DNA from: Ensifer sp. PDNC004
GTDB lineage: Bacteria; Pseudomonadota; Alphaproteobacteria; Rhizobiales; Rhizobiaceae
Assembly (NCBI RefSeq): GCF_016919405.1
Contig: NZ_CP070353.1
Span: 1,674,001-1,738,000, forward strand
DNA: 64,000 bases
Reading direction: 5' to 3'
Below the pieces are notes generated by a model, which was not told the origin of the DNA, made no database searches, and saw only the letters and a list, made by a program, of their open reading frames with translations. Positions 1-9,999 of this stretch are shown here, piece by piece (the stretch's first letter is position 1; each line of letters begins with the position of its first letter). Made by a program: the position numbers and the translations under genes.

Positions 1-35
1 GTGAGGGCGAAACCGAGATCATCTCCAAGCTTTAA
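1..35 (+). CDS. 3' end of an unidentified upstream gene
   Basis: The window opens inside a reading frame that ends at TAA (33-35); the visible C-terminus reads EGETEIISKL. It is followed after 18 bases by a strong bidirectional terminator, as expected for a gene end. Ten codons are too few to assign a family. This could also be chance open frame, so the call is weak. Confidence 0.35.
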   Translation, partial: EGETEIISKL

Positions 36-53
36 GAAACGCATTCGGCCAAC

Positions 54-85
54 AAAAAAGGCGCGCCACCCGGCGCGCCTTTTTT
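54..85. terminator. Bidirectional intrinsic terminator
   Basis: A perfect 8-bp GC stem (GGCGCGCC, loop ACCC, GGCGCGCC) is flanked by six A on the left and six T on the right, so it can terminate in both directions. It sits between the convergent ends of the upstream partial gene and rarD. Confidence 0.9.
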
Positions 86-102
86 GATTCTATCGATTGG
101 CC

Positions 103-1035
103 TTATTCGGCGGGGCTTGCCTGCAGGGCGCGGCGCGCCCTGCTTTCCGCCAGCATGGCGCCTGTATAGATCACCAGCGCCGCCCAGATCAGGCCGAAGG
201 CGATGAGCTTCGCCGTGCCGAAGGGCTCGTGGAAGACGAAGACGGCGATCACGAAGATCATCGTCGGCGCGATGTACTGCATGATGCCGATCGTCGACAG
301 GCGCAGGAGCTTGGCGCCGTTGGCGTAGATCATCAGCGGCACGGCCGTGACGATGCCGCAGGACAGCAGCCACAGGACGTCGGCCATGCCGGTGTCGCCG
401 AAATGTCCCTGCCCCGTCGTCTCCAGCCAGATGATGTAGCCGATGGCCGGTACGCTCAAAAGCAGGACTTCCAGGAAGAAGCCCTGGTTGGGGCCAACCG
501 GCAGGGTCTTGCGGAAGAAGGCATAGAAGCCCCAGGACAGGCAGAGACCGATCGACACCCAAGGCAGACCGCCGGCATCGAAGGCAAGCACGGCAACGGC
601 GGAGGCAGCGAGCGCGATGGCAACCATCTGCGCCGGGTTCGGCCTCTCCTTCAAAAGCACGGCGCCGAGAAAGATCGAGAAGAGCGGATTGATGTAGTAG
701 CCGAGCGCGGTTTCGATGGCGCGGCCCGCACCGATCGCCCAGACATAAATGCCCCAGTTGATGGTGATGAGCACGGCGGTCAGGGCGGCCATGCACAGCA
801 TGCGCGGCGAGCGCAGTGCCGCCTTGATATCATCGGTGCGTCCGAGCCAGAGCAGAACGAGACCCGCGAGCGGCACCGACCACACGATCCGGTGCGCCAC
901 GACTTCCGGCGCCGGAATATGAGCGACAGCCTTCATGAAGAAGGGCAGGAAGCCCCAAAGCAGATAGGCGGTCAGCGCGAAGGCAAAGCCTTTCGCGGAA
1001 TCGGTATTTTCGGCGGGTGCTTTCGGCTCGGCCAT
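103..1035 (-). CDS. rarD: EamA-family transporter RarD
   Basis: This 310-aa inner-membrane protein of the drug/metabolite transporter (EamA) superfamily has about ten hydrophobic segments and the RarD-typical ETALGYYINPL stretch in the middle. RarD was named for a chloramphenicol-sensitivity phenotype; the true substrate is not established. The ATG at 1033-1035 is chosen over a longer frame because it follows an AGGA about 10 bases upstream and starts the conserved region (MAEPKAP...). It lies 217 bp downstream of cimA in the same direction and probably has its own promoter. Family assignment is firm, function open. Confidence 0.9.
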   Translation of the reverse strand: MAEPKAPAENTDSAKGFAFALTAYLLWGFLPFFMKAVAHIPAPEVVAHRIVWSVPLAGLVLLWLGRTDDIKAALRSPRMLCMAALTAVLITINWGIYVWAIGAGRAIETALGYYINPLFSIFLGAVLLKERPNPAQMVAIALAASAVAVLAFDAGGLPWVSIGLCLSWGFYAFFRKTLPVGPNQGFFLEVLLLSVPAIGYIIWLETTGQGHFGDTGMADVLWLLSCGIVTAVPLMIYANGAKLLRLSTIGIMQYIAPTMIFVIAVFVFHEPFGTAKLIAFGLIWAALVIYTGAMLAESRARRALQASPAE

Positions 1036-1252
1036 ATCATCTTTTCCTGGTGTTTTGCCGGAGAGCCCTGGCGGCAATGGCCGCTCTCCGGTCAGAAGGG
1101 AGGGCACAGCCTGTCAGCCGGCACGATCTCCCATTGGTGCGTCCTACCCCAATGGCCGGTGATGCACCAATTCATTTCCGTGAAGGGAGAATGAGTTTTG
1201 CTCACCCTCTCCCATGCCCAGTCCATCAGCGTTTATGGACCGATCGCCGAGA

Positions 1253-2869
1253 TTACTCGGCTGCGATCAGTCCGACGTGGTCGCGGTTCTTCAGCAGCTT
1301 GAAGACGATACTGTCCATCAGCGCTTGGAAAGACGCATCGATGATGTTGTCGGAGACCCCCACGGTCCACCAGCGCGCGCCCGTTCCATCGGTCGATTCG
1401 ATCAGAACGCGGGTGATCGCCTCGGTCCCGCCATTGAGGATACGGACCTTGTAGTCGGCGAGCTCCAGGTCTTCGATTTCCGACTGGTACTTGCCGAGGT
1501 CCTTGCGCAGCGCCAGGTCCAGCGCGTTGACCGGGCCGTGGCCTTCGGCAACCGACATCATCGTCTCGCCGTCGACCACCACCTTCACCACCGCTTCCGA
1601 GACGGTCTTCAGATGGCCGTTGGCATCGAAGCGACGCTCGACCATCACCCGGAAGCTTTCGACGTGGAAGAAATCCGGCACCGTGCCGAGGATGCGGCTG
1701 GCGAGCAGCGCAAAGCTCGCATCCGCGCCTTCGTAGGCATAGCCGGTCGCTTCGCGTTCCTTGACGATGGCGATCAGCTTGTCGAGCTTCGGATCGTCCT
1801 TGCTGACGACAATGCCACGTCGCTTCAGCGCGTTGATGAAATTGGCCTTGCCGCCCTGGTCGGACACCATGACCTTGCGAAGGTTGCCGATGCTCTCGGG
1901 CGCCACATGCTCATAGGTGCGCGGATCCTTGAGCAGCGCCGAGGCGTGGATACCGGCCTTGGTGGCAAAGGCCGACGCGCCGACGTAAGGGGCCTGCTGG
2001 TCGGGCGAGCGGTTCAAGAGTTCATCGAAGGAATGGGCGAGCTTCGTCAGCTCCAGCAAGCGATCGGCGTCGATCGCCGTTTCGAAGCGGCTTGAATAGG
2101 TCTCCTTCAACGCCAGCGTCGGGATCAGCGTGACGAGATTGGCGTTGCCGCAACGCTCGCCAATACCGTTCAGCGTTCCCTGGATCTGCCGCACGCCGGC
2201 CTCCACCGCCGCCAGCGAATTGGCGACCGCCTGGCCCGTATCGTTATGCGCATGGATGCCGAGATTGGCACCGGGCACGCCGGCAGCGATCACGGCGGCG
2301 ACGATCTCGCGGACCTCCGGCGGCTGCGTGCCGCCATTGGTGTCGCAGAGCACCACCCAGCGCGCGCCGGCGGCAAAGGCCGTGTTCGCGCAGGCAAGCG
2401 CATAGGCGGGATTGGCCTTGTAGCCGTCGAAGAAATGCTCGCAATCGACCATCGCCTCGCGGCCCGAGGCGACCACCGCCTCGACCGAGGCGCGGATGTT
2501 GTCGAGGTTCTCCTCGTTGGTGCAGCCGAGCGCCACTTCGACGTGATAGTCCCAGCTCTTGGCGACAAGACAGATAGCGTCGCTTTTCGCCGCCAATAGA
2601 GCTGCGAGGCCTGGGTCGTTCGACGCGGAAACCCCGGCGCGCTTGGTCATGCCGAAGGCGACGAAGGAGGCCTTCTGGGTTCGCTTGCGCCCGAAGAACT
2701 CCGTGTCGGTCGGGTTCGCGCCGGGATAGCCGCCTTCGATATAGTCCATGCCGAACTGATCGAGCAGGCCGGCAATCGCAATCTTGTCCTCGACGGAAAA
2801 GTCGATGCCGGGCGTCTGTTGCCCGTCTCTCAGCGTCGTGTCGAAGAGGTAGATGCGTTCCCTGGTCAT
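1253..2869 (-). CDS. cimA: Citramalate synthase
   Basis: This 538-aa protein of the isopropylmalate/citramalate/homocitrate synthase family condenses pyruvate and acetyl-CoA to (R)-citramalate, feeding a threonine-independent route to isoleucine. The N-terminal TIM barrel shows the LFDTTLRDGQQTPG signature (about residues 8-21) and the metal-binding HAHNDTGQA motif (about 205). A LeuA-type regulatory domain occupies roughly the last 130 residues. The length and the absence of typical LeuA features favour CimA over LeuA. It starts 24 bp after the proline iminopeptidase stop, so it is probably the distal gene of the VOC-GFA-GFA-GFA-pip operon. End-product control by isoleucine is likely but not visible in sequence. 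Confidence 0.93.
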   Translation of the reverse strand: MTRERIYLFDTTLRDGQQTPGIDFSVEDKIAIAGLLDQFGMDYIEGGYPGANPTDTEFFGRKRTQKASFVAFGMTKRAGVSASNDPGLAALLAAKSDAICLVAKSWDYHVEVALGCTNEENLDNIRASVEAVVASGREAMVDCEHFFDGYKANPAYALACANTAFAAGARWVVLCDTNGGTQPPEVREIVAAVIAAGVPGANLGIHAHNDTGQAVANSLAAVEAGVRQIQGTLNGIGERCGNANLVTLIPTLALKETYSSRFETAIDADRLLELTKLAHSFDELLNRSPDQQAPYVGASAFATKAGIHASALLKDPRTYEHVAPESIGNLRKVMVSDQGGKANFINALKRRGIVVSKDDPKLDKLIAIVKEREATGYAYEGADASFALLASRILGTVPDFFHVESFRVMVERRFDANGHLKTVSEAVVKVVVDGETMMSVAEGHGPVNALDLALRKDLGKYQSEIEDLELADYKVRILNGGTEAITRVLIESTDGTGARWWTVGVSDNIIDASFQALMDSIVFKLLKNRDHVGLIAAE

Positions 2870-2893
2870 GGCTCTCGTCCAAAAATGCTCTGT

Positions 2894-4358
<1,465 letters not shown>

Positions 4359-4362
<4 letters not shown>

Positions 4363-4835
4363 CGGAATGCTCCCGAAGGATGCCATTGATCTGTCTCGTG
4401 GTCCGGGTGCTGGAACGAGATGATGCTTTCCTGCCTGGCGTAGAAATCCTGATCCTCAAGCACCGGCTGCTCGAAGATCGTCTCGACCCAGGGCAGACGC
4501 GAGGCGTGGTTGACCTGGATTTTCGGCGCAAGATCGGAACGATCGTCGAAGGTGCCGATGGCGATCTCGAGGCCGCCCGGATGCCGGTAGGTCATCGGCG
4601 TTCCGCATTTCGGGCAAAAGCCGCGGTCGATGTTGACCGAGGACTGGAAGTAGCTCGGCTCGTCCCGCACCCATTCGACACCATCCTTCGGCGCCGTCAC
4701 CAGCGCCGAGAAGAATGAACCGAATTGCTTCTGGCACATGCGGCAATGGCAGATCGACGCGCGCCCGAGTTCCCCCTTGATCCGGAAGCGGACCGCGCCG
4801 CATTGGCATCCACCTGTTCGAACGTTTTCGGTCAT
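4359..4835 (-). CDS. GFA-domain protein, copy 2 of tandem triplet
   Basis: This 158-aa GFA/CENP-V family protein has zinc ligands CQC (10, 12), CHCRMC (29, 31, 34) and CPKC (74, 77). The block GGCQCGAVRFRIKG is identical to that of the next copy upstream, which indicates recent tandem duplication. Its start overlaps the stop of copy 1 as ATGA (4832-4835), and its stop overlaps the GTG of copy 3, so all three are translationally coupled. Glutathione-dependent aldehyde chemistry is the family suggestion; the substrate is unknown. Confidence 0.9.
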
Positions 4836-5323
4836 CGCTTCTCCTCCGGGGGCCAGGTCTCGGTGTCATGGTCGGGATGCTGATAGCAAACGAGTTTCTC
4901 CAGGAACTCCACGGCGTCCGGGTCTTCCATCGTGTGAACACCGGGCAGCGCGGCCACGTGGTCGGTATAGGGCAACTTGCTTTCAATGCCCCATTGCACC
5001 GTTGGCGTGATGCCCTGCGGTTCGTCGAAAGCGGCAATCGCCAATGCCATGCCGTCGGGCGCCTCATAGGTCAGCGGCGTGCCGCAATCGCCGCAGAAAC
5101 CGCGCCAGCCGAAATTGGACGACTGGTAGCGCTTGCGCTCGCCGCGCGTCCAGGTGACATGCGCGCCGCCGACGGAAACCAGCGGCAGGTAGAAATTGCC
5201 GCTGGCCTTCTGGCACATGCGACAATGACAGACCGACGCATCGCCGAGCCTGCCCTTGATGCGAAAACGCACTGCGCCACACTGGCAACCGCCTGTGTAA
5301 TAGGGCCTGTTGTCCAGACTCAT
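4832..5323 (-). CDS. GFA-domain protein, copy 1 of tandem triplet
   Basis: This 163-aa GFA/CENP-V family protein has ligands CQC (13, 15), CHCRMC (32, 34, 37) and CGDC (77, 80). It is the first of three tandem paralogues, starting 12 bp after the VOC gene. The C-terminal half (DHVAALPGVHTMEDPD and following) resembles copies 2 and 3 only in outline, so each copy may have its own partner or substrate. No signal peptide is seen, so it is probably cytosolic. Confidence 0.9.
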   Translation of the reverse strand: MSLDNRPYYTGGCQCGAVRFRIKGRLGDASVCHCRMCQKASGNFYLPLVSVGGAHVTWTRGERKRYQSSNFGWRGFCGDCGTPLTYEAPDGMALAIAAFDEPQGITPTVQWGIESKLPYTDHVAALPGVHTMEDPDAVEFLEKLVCYQHPDHDTETWPPEEKR

Positions 5324-5335
5324 CGCAATCTCTCC

Positions 5336-5719
5336 TCAGCCCGGCGCGTGGCAGACGGCTTCGATATTGTTGCCGTCGGGATCGAATACGAAGGCCCCGT
5401 AATAGTCCGGGTGGTAGTGCGGTCTCAGCCCCGGCTTGCCGTTGTCACGCCCGCCGGCGGCCATTGCCGCTTGATGGAAGGCATCGACCTCGGCGCGACT
5501 GCGCGCCGAAAAGGCGTAGTGCCGGCCCGGCCCCGTCGCAGCCGTCTCATGCAGCCAGAAGACCGGCCGCTCGCGGCCATAACCGCCCACCTTGAGGCCG
5601 CCGGTGTGTTCCAGCGGCACCATCATCAGCAAGGAGGCACCAAGCGGAGCAAAGGCCTTGTCGTAGAACGACTGCGCCCGGTCGAAATCCGCGACTGGAA
5701 TGCCCGTATGGTCGATCAT
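5336..5719 (-). CDS. VOC-family (glyoxalase-like) protein
   Basis: This 127-aa metal-dependent vicinal-oxygen-chelate fold protein has an N-terminal MIDHTGIPVADFDRAQSFY (metal ligand His4) and a C-terminal GNNIEAVCH with the likely metal-binding Glu. The ATG at 5717-5719 is chosen because AGGAG stands about 10 bases upstream and the domain starts here. It leads the GFA operon and lies 107 bp from cysS. Glyoxalase-type lyases act on glutathione-aldehyde adducts, which would fit GFA neighbours, but VOC proteins also include dioxygenases and resistance proteins. The specific reaction is unknown. Confidence 0.85.
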   Translation of the reverse strand: MIDHTGIPVADFDRAQSFYDKAFAPLGASLLMMVPLEHTGGLKVGGYGRERPVFWLHETAATGPGRHYAFSARSRAEVDAFHQAAMAAGGRDNGKPGLRPHYHPDYYGAFVFDPDGNNIEAVCHAPG

Positions 5720-5826
5720 CGCACGAACTCCTCTTTCATGCATGCGCTCCACTTTTCGCCGCCCTTTCAGATACCGTGTCCGAACCGATCAGATGGATCG
5801 GACAGGGCTCTATGCCTAGGCAGCCG

Positions 5827-7218
5827 TCACCGTTTGATATCCCAGGTCGTCACCCGCTCGCCGGTTGCCGGATCCTTGCCGTCCTTGAGCTGAACACCGC
5901 GCGCCAGCAGATCGTCGCGGATCTTGTCGGCTTCCGCGAAGTTCTTCGCCTTCAGCAGTTCCAGACGGGCCCGCACGCGGCTGTCGATGTCGCGGACCAG
6001 CCCCTCGTCGAGTTCGACCGCCTGCGGCACCACGCCGATCAACGCGGCACTTGCGGCAAAGGTCCCGAGCAGCTTCGGATCAGCCGCCGCCTTCTGGGCG
6101 AGCGCATGGACCGCCTGGACCGCTGCGACCGTGTTGAGGTCGTCGGCAAGTGCGGCGACCACGGCCGGATCGGCCTCACCCTTGGCGTCACCTGGGACCG
6201 GCCACTTGGAGAGCAGATGCTCTGCTTCTTCCAACCGCTTCACCGAAAAATCGATCGGTTCGCGATAGTGCGTCATCAGCATGGCGAGCCTCAGCACATC
6301 GCCCGGCCACTGGCGGCCGGCGAACTTTTCCGTGTGCAGCAGTTCGTAGATGGTGACGAAGTTGCCTTCGGACTTCGACATCTTGCGGCCTTCGACCTGC
6401 AGGAAGCCGTTGTGCATCCAGACATTCGCCATCACCTCGGTGCCGTGAGCGCAACGGGACTGGGCAATCTCGTTTTCATGGTGCGGGAAGATCAGATCCA
6501 GCCCGCCGCCGTGAATGTCGAAGACTTCGCCGAGGTAGCGGCTGCTCATGGCCGAGCACTCGATGTGCCAGCCGGGACGCCCCCGGCCCCACGGGCTTTC
6601 CCAGCCCGGTTCGTTGTCGCCAGAAAGCTTCCACAACACGAAGTCGCCCGGGCTCTTCTTATGCGCCTCGACGGCGACACGAGCGCCGGCCTGCTGTTCG
6701 TCGAGATTGCGCTTCGAGAGCTGACCGTAATCGGCCATCGACTTGGTATCGAACAGCACCTCGCCACCCGCCTGGTAGGCGTGGCCCTTGGCGATGAGCT
6801 TTTCGATGATGTCGATCATCTGCGCGATGTTGTCGGTGGCCCGCGGCTGGACATCGGGGTCAAGGCAGCCGAGCGCCTTGGCATCGTCGAGAAACTGGGT
6901 TTCGGTCTTCTCCGTCACCCGCCGGATCGCGTCGTTGAGCGGCAGGGTCGGGTAGTCCCGCAGCGCCCGCGCGTTGATCTTGTCGTCGACGTCGGTGATG
7001 TTGCGCGCATAAGTGACGTGATCCGCGCCATAGACATGACGCAGCAGCCGGAACAGGACGTCGAAGACGATGACCGGCCGGGCATTGCCGATATGGGCAT
7101 AGTCATAGACCGTCGGGCCGCAGACATACATGCGAACGTTGTCGGGATCGATCGGCTTGAACTCGACCTTCTCCCGCGTCAGCGTGTTGTACAGCTTCAG
7201 TGTCGGCGTTCCGCCCAT
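5827..7218 (-). CDS. cysS: Cysteinyl-tRNA synthetase
   Basis: This 463-aa class I aminoacyl-tRNA synthetase charges tRNA-Cys. The zinc ligand Cys and first motif appear in [18 protein letters not shown] (about residues 31-48), with HIGN as the HIGH motif. WHIECSAMS and HHENE supply further zinc ligands, and KMSKS lies at about 275-280. The start at 7218 is preferred to an ATG six bases upstream because GGAG then has a 7-base spacer. The length is normal for bacterial CysRS. It has its own leader and is not tightly coupled to the VOC gene. Confidence 0.97.
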   Translation of the reverse strand: MGGTPTLKLYNTLTREKVEFKPIDPDNVRMYVCGPTVYDYAHIGNARPVIVFDVLFRLLRHVYGADHVTYARNITDVDDKINARALRDYPTLPLNDAIRRVTEKTETQFLDDAKALGCLDPDVQPRATDNIAQMIDIIEKLIAKGHAYQAGGEVLFDTKSMADYGQLSKRNLDEQQAGARVAVEAHKKSPGDFVLWKLSGDNEPGWESPWGRGRPGWHIECSAMSSRYLGEVFDIHGGGLDLIFPHHENEIAQSRCAHGTEVMANVWMHNGFLQVEGRKMSKSEGNFVTIYELLHTEKFAGRQWPGDVLRLAMLMTHYREPIDFSVKRLEEAEHLLSKWPVPGDAKGEADPAVVAALADDLNTVAAVQAVHALAQKAAADPKLLGTFAASAALIGVVPQAVELDEGLVRDIDSRVRARLELLKAKNFAEADKIRDDLLARGVQLKDGKDPATGERVTTWDIKR

Positions 7219-7631
7219 TGCCATTCTCCAAGATGCATACGACCGTAAAATACCGCGCCCGGGAGGCCCGCGCGTTTGTCATCTTGGATTTTAGGAGACG
7301 AAAACGGCCAGGCCAGCGGAGCGCTAGCGAATAATGTTCCGGCAGATAATGCAGATAACCGTTTTCATGGCCTCACTTATCGCGCGTCACCCGATTTCGG
7401 TCAAGAGGTCAGCCGCATGCAAGCACAGCCGACTATCGAAAGGATTCCGCGGTCATGGATTTGTCATGATTAGGCTTATCTGAGATCGCCATGCGGAAAA
7501 CAGATTCGCGGTGTAGTTGGTAACGCACCACGAAGTCCTGTCTCCGGAGAGCAAGGAGGAGCGTCGCTTTCGTGAAGACGTGCGAAAGCGGCAGTGTATC
7601 CGGTTCGGGAAGCATCAAGGAGTGAGTGCAA
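7219..7631. other. Intergenic region, divergent leaders of cysS and a small-protein gene
   Basis: This 413-bp stretch has no supported gene. It holds the cysS leader on the left and the leader of the 47-aa protein on the right. Short open frames here (for example 7276-7473) lack ribosome sites and coding character. Confidence 0.6.
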
Positions 7632-7775
7632 GTGAAAGCCGCAAAGACCAAAGACATCGTCAAATCCGCCAACCTCGTCGAACAGTATCGCCCACTCGGC
7701 CTGAAGGCCGTACTTGCCGCAGCGCTGCAGGTGAAGGCGAAGCCGGCTGGCAAGCTGACCAAGCGGCCGGCCTGA
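7632..7775 (+). CDS. Conserved-looking small basic protein, 47 aa
   Basis: A GTG start at 7632 is preceded by AAGGAG (7617-7622) with a 9-base spacer, and the frame runs to TGA at 7773-7775. The product begins VKAAKTKDIVKSANLVEQYR and ends KPAGKLTKRPA. It is lysine-rich, with an alanine/leucine helix in the middle. Another in-frame GTG at 7626 lies too close to the ribosome site. The strong Shine-Dalgarno and coding-like composition support a real gene. I do not recognise the family; a nucleic-acid or membrane-surface binding role is only a guess from charge. Confidence 0.65.
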   Translation: MKAAKTKDIVKSANLVEQYRPLGLKAVLAAALQVKAKPAGKLTKRPA

Positions 7776-7795
7776 CGCTTCCGACGCTCTTTTCC

Positions 7796-8575
7796 TTAAA
7801 AGAGAGACATCTGCCCGCCATCGGGCTCGGTCGGGTTGCTCTTGCGTTTTAGCTGGGCATCCGCGACGGGCCTGGGTGTGACGGCGTCCTGGATTTCGGG
7901 CCCGGTGTTGACGACCTTGTTGACCTTGTCCGAAACCGGGATCGCCTCGAAGTAGTCCTCCGCGACCGGGCCGAAGAGATCGGCAACCTCGCGCGGCTCC
8001 TGCGTCTTGCAGTCCAGCCAGCGGGCAAAATCCTCGGGCTGGATGACGACCGGCATGCGGTCATGGATCTGCCGGATCGAGGCGTTGGCGGCCGTCGTCA
8101 GGATGGCCGCGGTGTCGACCTCGGAGCCGTCGGCCGAGGACCAGGTTTCCATCAAACCGGCGAAGGCGACGATGCCGCCCTTCCTCGGACGCACCCAATA
8201 GGCCTGCGACGGCTCGCGGCTGCCCTTCGGCGGCCGTCGCCATTCGTAGAAGCCGGAGGCCGGCACAAGGACCCGCCGGTGCCGCATGGCTGCACGGAAC
8301 GACGCCTTTTCGATTGCCGATTCGACCCGCGCATTGATCAACAGTGGAAAGTCGCGCGGGTCCTTGACCCAGCCCGGCATGAAGCCCCAGCGCACGAGCA
8401 GCGCCCGGCGCTCCGGCAGGTTGCTGCCGGGTGCCGCACGCTCACCGGCCACGACAACCATGATCGGCTGGGTTGGCGCGATATTGAAGCGCGCCGGAAA
8501 GTCGTCGCTTTCCAGCAGGCTGAACAATTCCATTATTTCGTCGGGTGTCGCCGTCAGCGCAAAACGTCCGCACAT
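7796..8575 (-). CDS. SOS response-associated peptidase (SRAP/YedK-HMCES family)
   Basis: This 259-aa SRAP-domain protein belongs to a family that crosslinks covalently to abasic sites in single-stranded DNA through the N-terminal cysteine, protecting them. The start MCGRFALT places Cys2 as the catalytic residue once Met is removed, so the ATG at 8573-8575 is required and a longer upstream frame is discarded. Other conserved parts are FNIAPTQP, ASGFYEWRR (active-site Glu) and IHDRMPVVI (His). It is divergent from a Nudix hydrolase with 61 bp between starts. No LexA-like box was seen there. Confidence 0.92.
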   Translation of the reverse strand: MCGRFALTATPDEIMELFSLLESDDFPARFNIAPTQPIMVVVAGERAAPGSNLPERRALLVRWGFMPGWVKDPRDFPLLINARVESAIEKASFRAAMRHRRVLVPASGFYEWRRPPKGSREPSQAYWVRPRKGGIVAFAGLMETWSSADGSEVDTAAILTTAANASIRQIHDRMPVVIQPEDFARWLDCKTQEPREVADLFGPVAEDYFEAIPVSDKVNKVVNTGPEIQDAVTPRPVADAQLKRKSNPTEPDGGQMSLF

Positions 8576-8636
8576 GACATCGATGTGGCACTTCACGTAG
8601 GATGGGTCAACGCTACCGAGACGATTTGATTCCCTG

Positions 8637-9107
8637 ATGCCGACCAAGCCCGAACTTGCTTCCTCCGTCATCCTCGAACGCGACAGCCGCTATCTGCTCG
8701 TCCGCCGGGCCAACCCGCCGTCGGCCGACATGTACGCCTTTCCCGGCGGCCGGGCGGAAGCCGGCGAGACGCCGGCGGAGACAGCACTTCGCGAATTGCT
8801 CGAGGAAACCGGCATCAAGGCGCGCGATCCGGTGCTGTTCGAAGTCTACGATCTGCCGGGCAAGGAGTCCGAAGGGCGACACTTCCTGCTGTCGGTCTTC
8901 AGGGCCGATGCTGATGCCGACGCAGTTGCCGTCGCCAGCGACGACGCCGCAGGGCTCGGCTGGTTCACGGCTGACGAGATCTTCGCCCTGCCGATCCCCG
9001 ACAGCGTGCGCGAATGTGTGGAAAGGCTCTCCGGCGCCGGAGCGAACGCCGCGACATCAGGCGACGGCCTTGAAACCGCCGCCAATTCGGGCTTGGTGAA
9101 ATCATGA
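8637..9107 (+). CDS. Nudix hydrolase
   Basis: This 156-aa protein has a complete Nudix box at residues 38-60 (GGRAEAGE...RELLEETGI), matching GX5EX7REUXEEXGU. It therefore hydrolyses a nucleoside diphosphate linked to another group. The substrate cannot be read from sequence; ADP-ribose or oxidised nucleotides are common for this size. The C-terminal 30 residues are Ala/Gly-rich and poorly structured. Its TGA overlaps the ATG of the next gene (ATGA), so the two are coupled. It is divergent from the SRAP gene. Confidence 0.92.
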   Translation: MPTKPELASSVILERDSRYLLVRRANPPSADMYAFPGGRAEAGETPAETALRELLEETGIKARDPVLFEVYDLPGKESEGRHFLLSVFRADADADAVAVASDDAAGLGWFTADEIFALPIPDSVRECVERLSGAGANAATSGDGLETAANSGLVKS

Positions 9108-9556
9108 TCCCTGTCCCGATCCTTACAAGGCTTACGCTCGCCGGCATCGCCTTGACAGTCGCCACTGGCGCGGCAGCGCAAAAATCACCGACGAAAGAGC
9201 CGGCCAAGACCGAGACCGCAGCCCCTGCCCCGGCCGCCGTGGAGGAAAAGCCGACGCCCTATGACCAGCGGCTGGTTCGGCTCTCCGAGATCCTCGGCTC
9301 CGTGCACTACCTCCGCAATCTCTGCGTCAAGGAACCGGAGGATGTCTGGCGCCGCTCGATGCAGGAACTGATCGACAAGGAAACCGCCACCGAAATCAAA
9401 CGGCGCGAGCGGATGACGGCCGCCTTCAACCGCGGGTATCGCACCTTCGCATCCGTCTATACGAGCTGCACGGGGCCTGCGATCGTCGCCGAACAGCGAT
9501 ATCGTGCCGAAGGGGCAACACTTGCGTCAGAAATCGTCGCCCGCTTTGGAAATTAG
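9104..9556 (+). CDS. TIGR02301-type exported protein
   Basis: This 150-aa protein has an N-terminal signal peptide (hydrophobic LTLAGIALTVATGAAAQ, cleavage probably near residue 25) and a Pro/Ala-rich linker. A conserved C-terminal region of about 95 residues (YDQRLVRLSEILGSVHYLR...) has two cysteines that could form a disulfide. It matches the TIGR02301 family of alphaproteobacterial periplasmic proteins of unknown function. It is translationally coupled to the Nudix gene, though a functional link between a periplasmic and a cytosolic protein is unclear. Confidence 0.85.
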   Translation: MIPVPILTRLTLAGIALTVATGAAAQKSPTKEPAKTETAAPAPAAVEEKPTPYDQRLVRLSEILGSVHYLRNLCVKEPEDVWRRSMQELIDKETATEIKRRERMTAAFNRGYRTFASVYTSCTGPAIVAEQRYRAEGATLASEIVARFGN

Positions 9557-9714
9557 CAATAAATTAACCTCTTTTCTCACGACCCCGTGTCGTTTCGGGA
9601 AAAGGCTGCTAAGTTCGTTAAGAGAGTGGTAAGAAGTGGCGAGTCCGTCACGGCCGTTCAGTCGGAGTTCAGCCGAACGGCCATAAAATGAACCGCTTGC
9701 ACAATGGAAGTCGC

Positions 9715-9984
9715 ATGGAACGAATGATGGAACCAAGCCTGACCGACATCGATGACATGATCGTCCACGAGAAAATGCAGGCTGCGCTGGAACACCAGAG
9801 CGAGGCCTGGGCGGACGGAATGGCCGACGGTATCGAGCCGGAAATCATCGCCGATGCAGCCATTGCCCTTGCCATGCGGGAAACCGTTCGGCTTCATGGC
9901 GAAGACGGCGCCGAAGCAATGCTCAATTCGCTTCGCGAGCGCGTGCTCGCCGGCGAGTTCTCGCCCCAGCGCACGATTCAGTAA
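9715..9984 (+). CDS. Conserved hypothetical protein, 89 aa
   Basis: This is an acidic, mostly helical small protein. The frame is open from 9688, but the ATG at 9715 follows GGAAG with a 5-base spacer and is preferred; 9688 has no ribosome site. No signal peptide or known motif is seen. It contains an acidic stretch (TDIDDMIVHEKMQAALEHQ) and an alanine-rich centre. It precedes an exported hypothetical by 15 bp and is probably co-transcribed with it. Function unknown. Confidence 0.7.
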   Translation: MERMMEPSLTDIDDMIVHEKMQAALEHQSEAWADGMADGIEPEIIADAAIALAMRETVRLHGEDGAEAMLNSLRERVLAGEFSPQRTIQ

Positions 9985-9999
9985 TATCAGGACTGCCCG

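Noticed and set aside
5776..7248. 490-codon plus-strand frame opposite cysS
   Set aside because: Shadow of cysS; no start signal and no recognisable domain.
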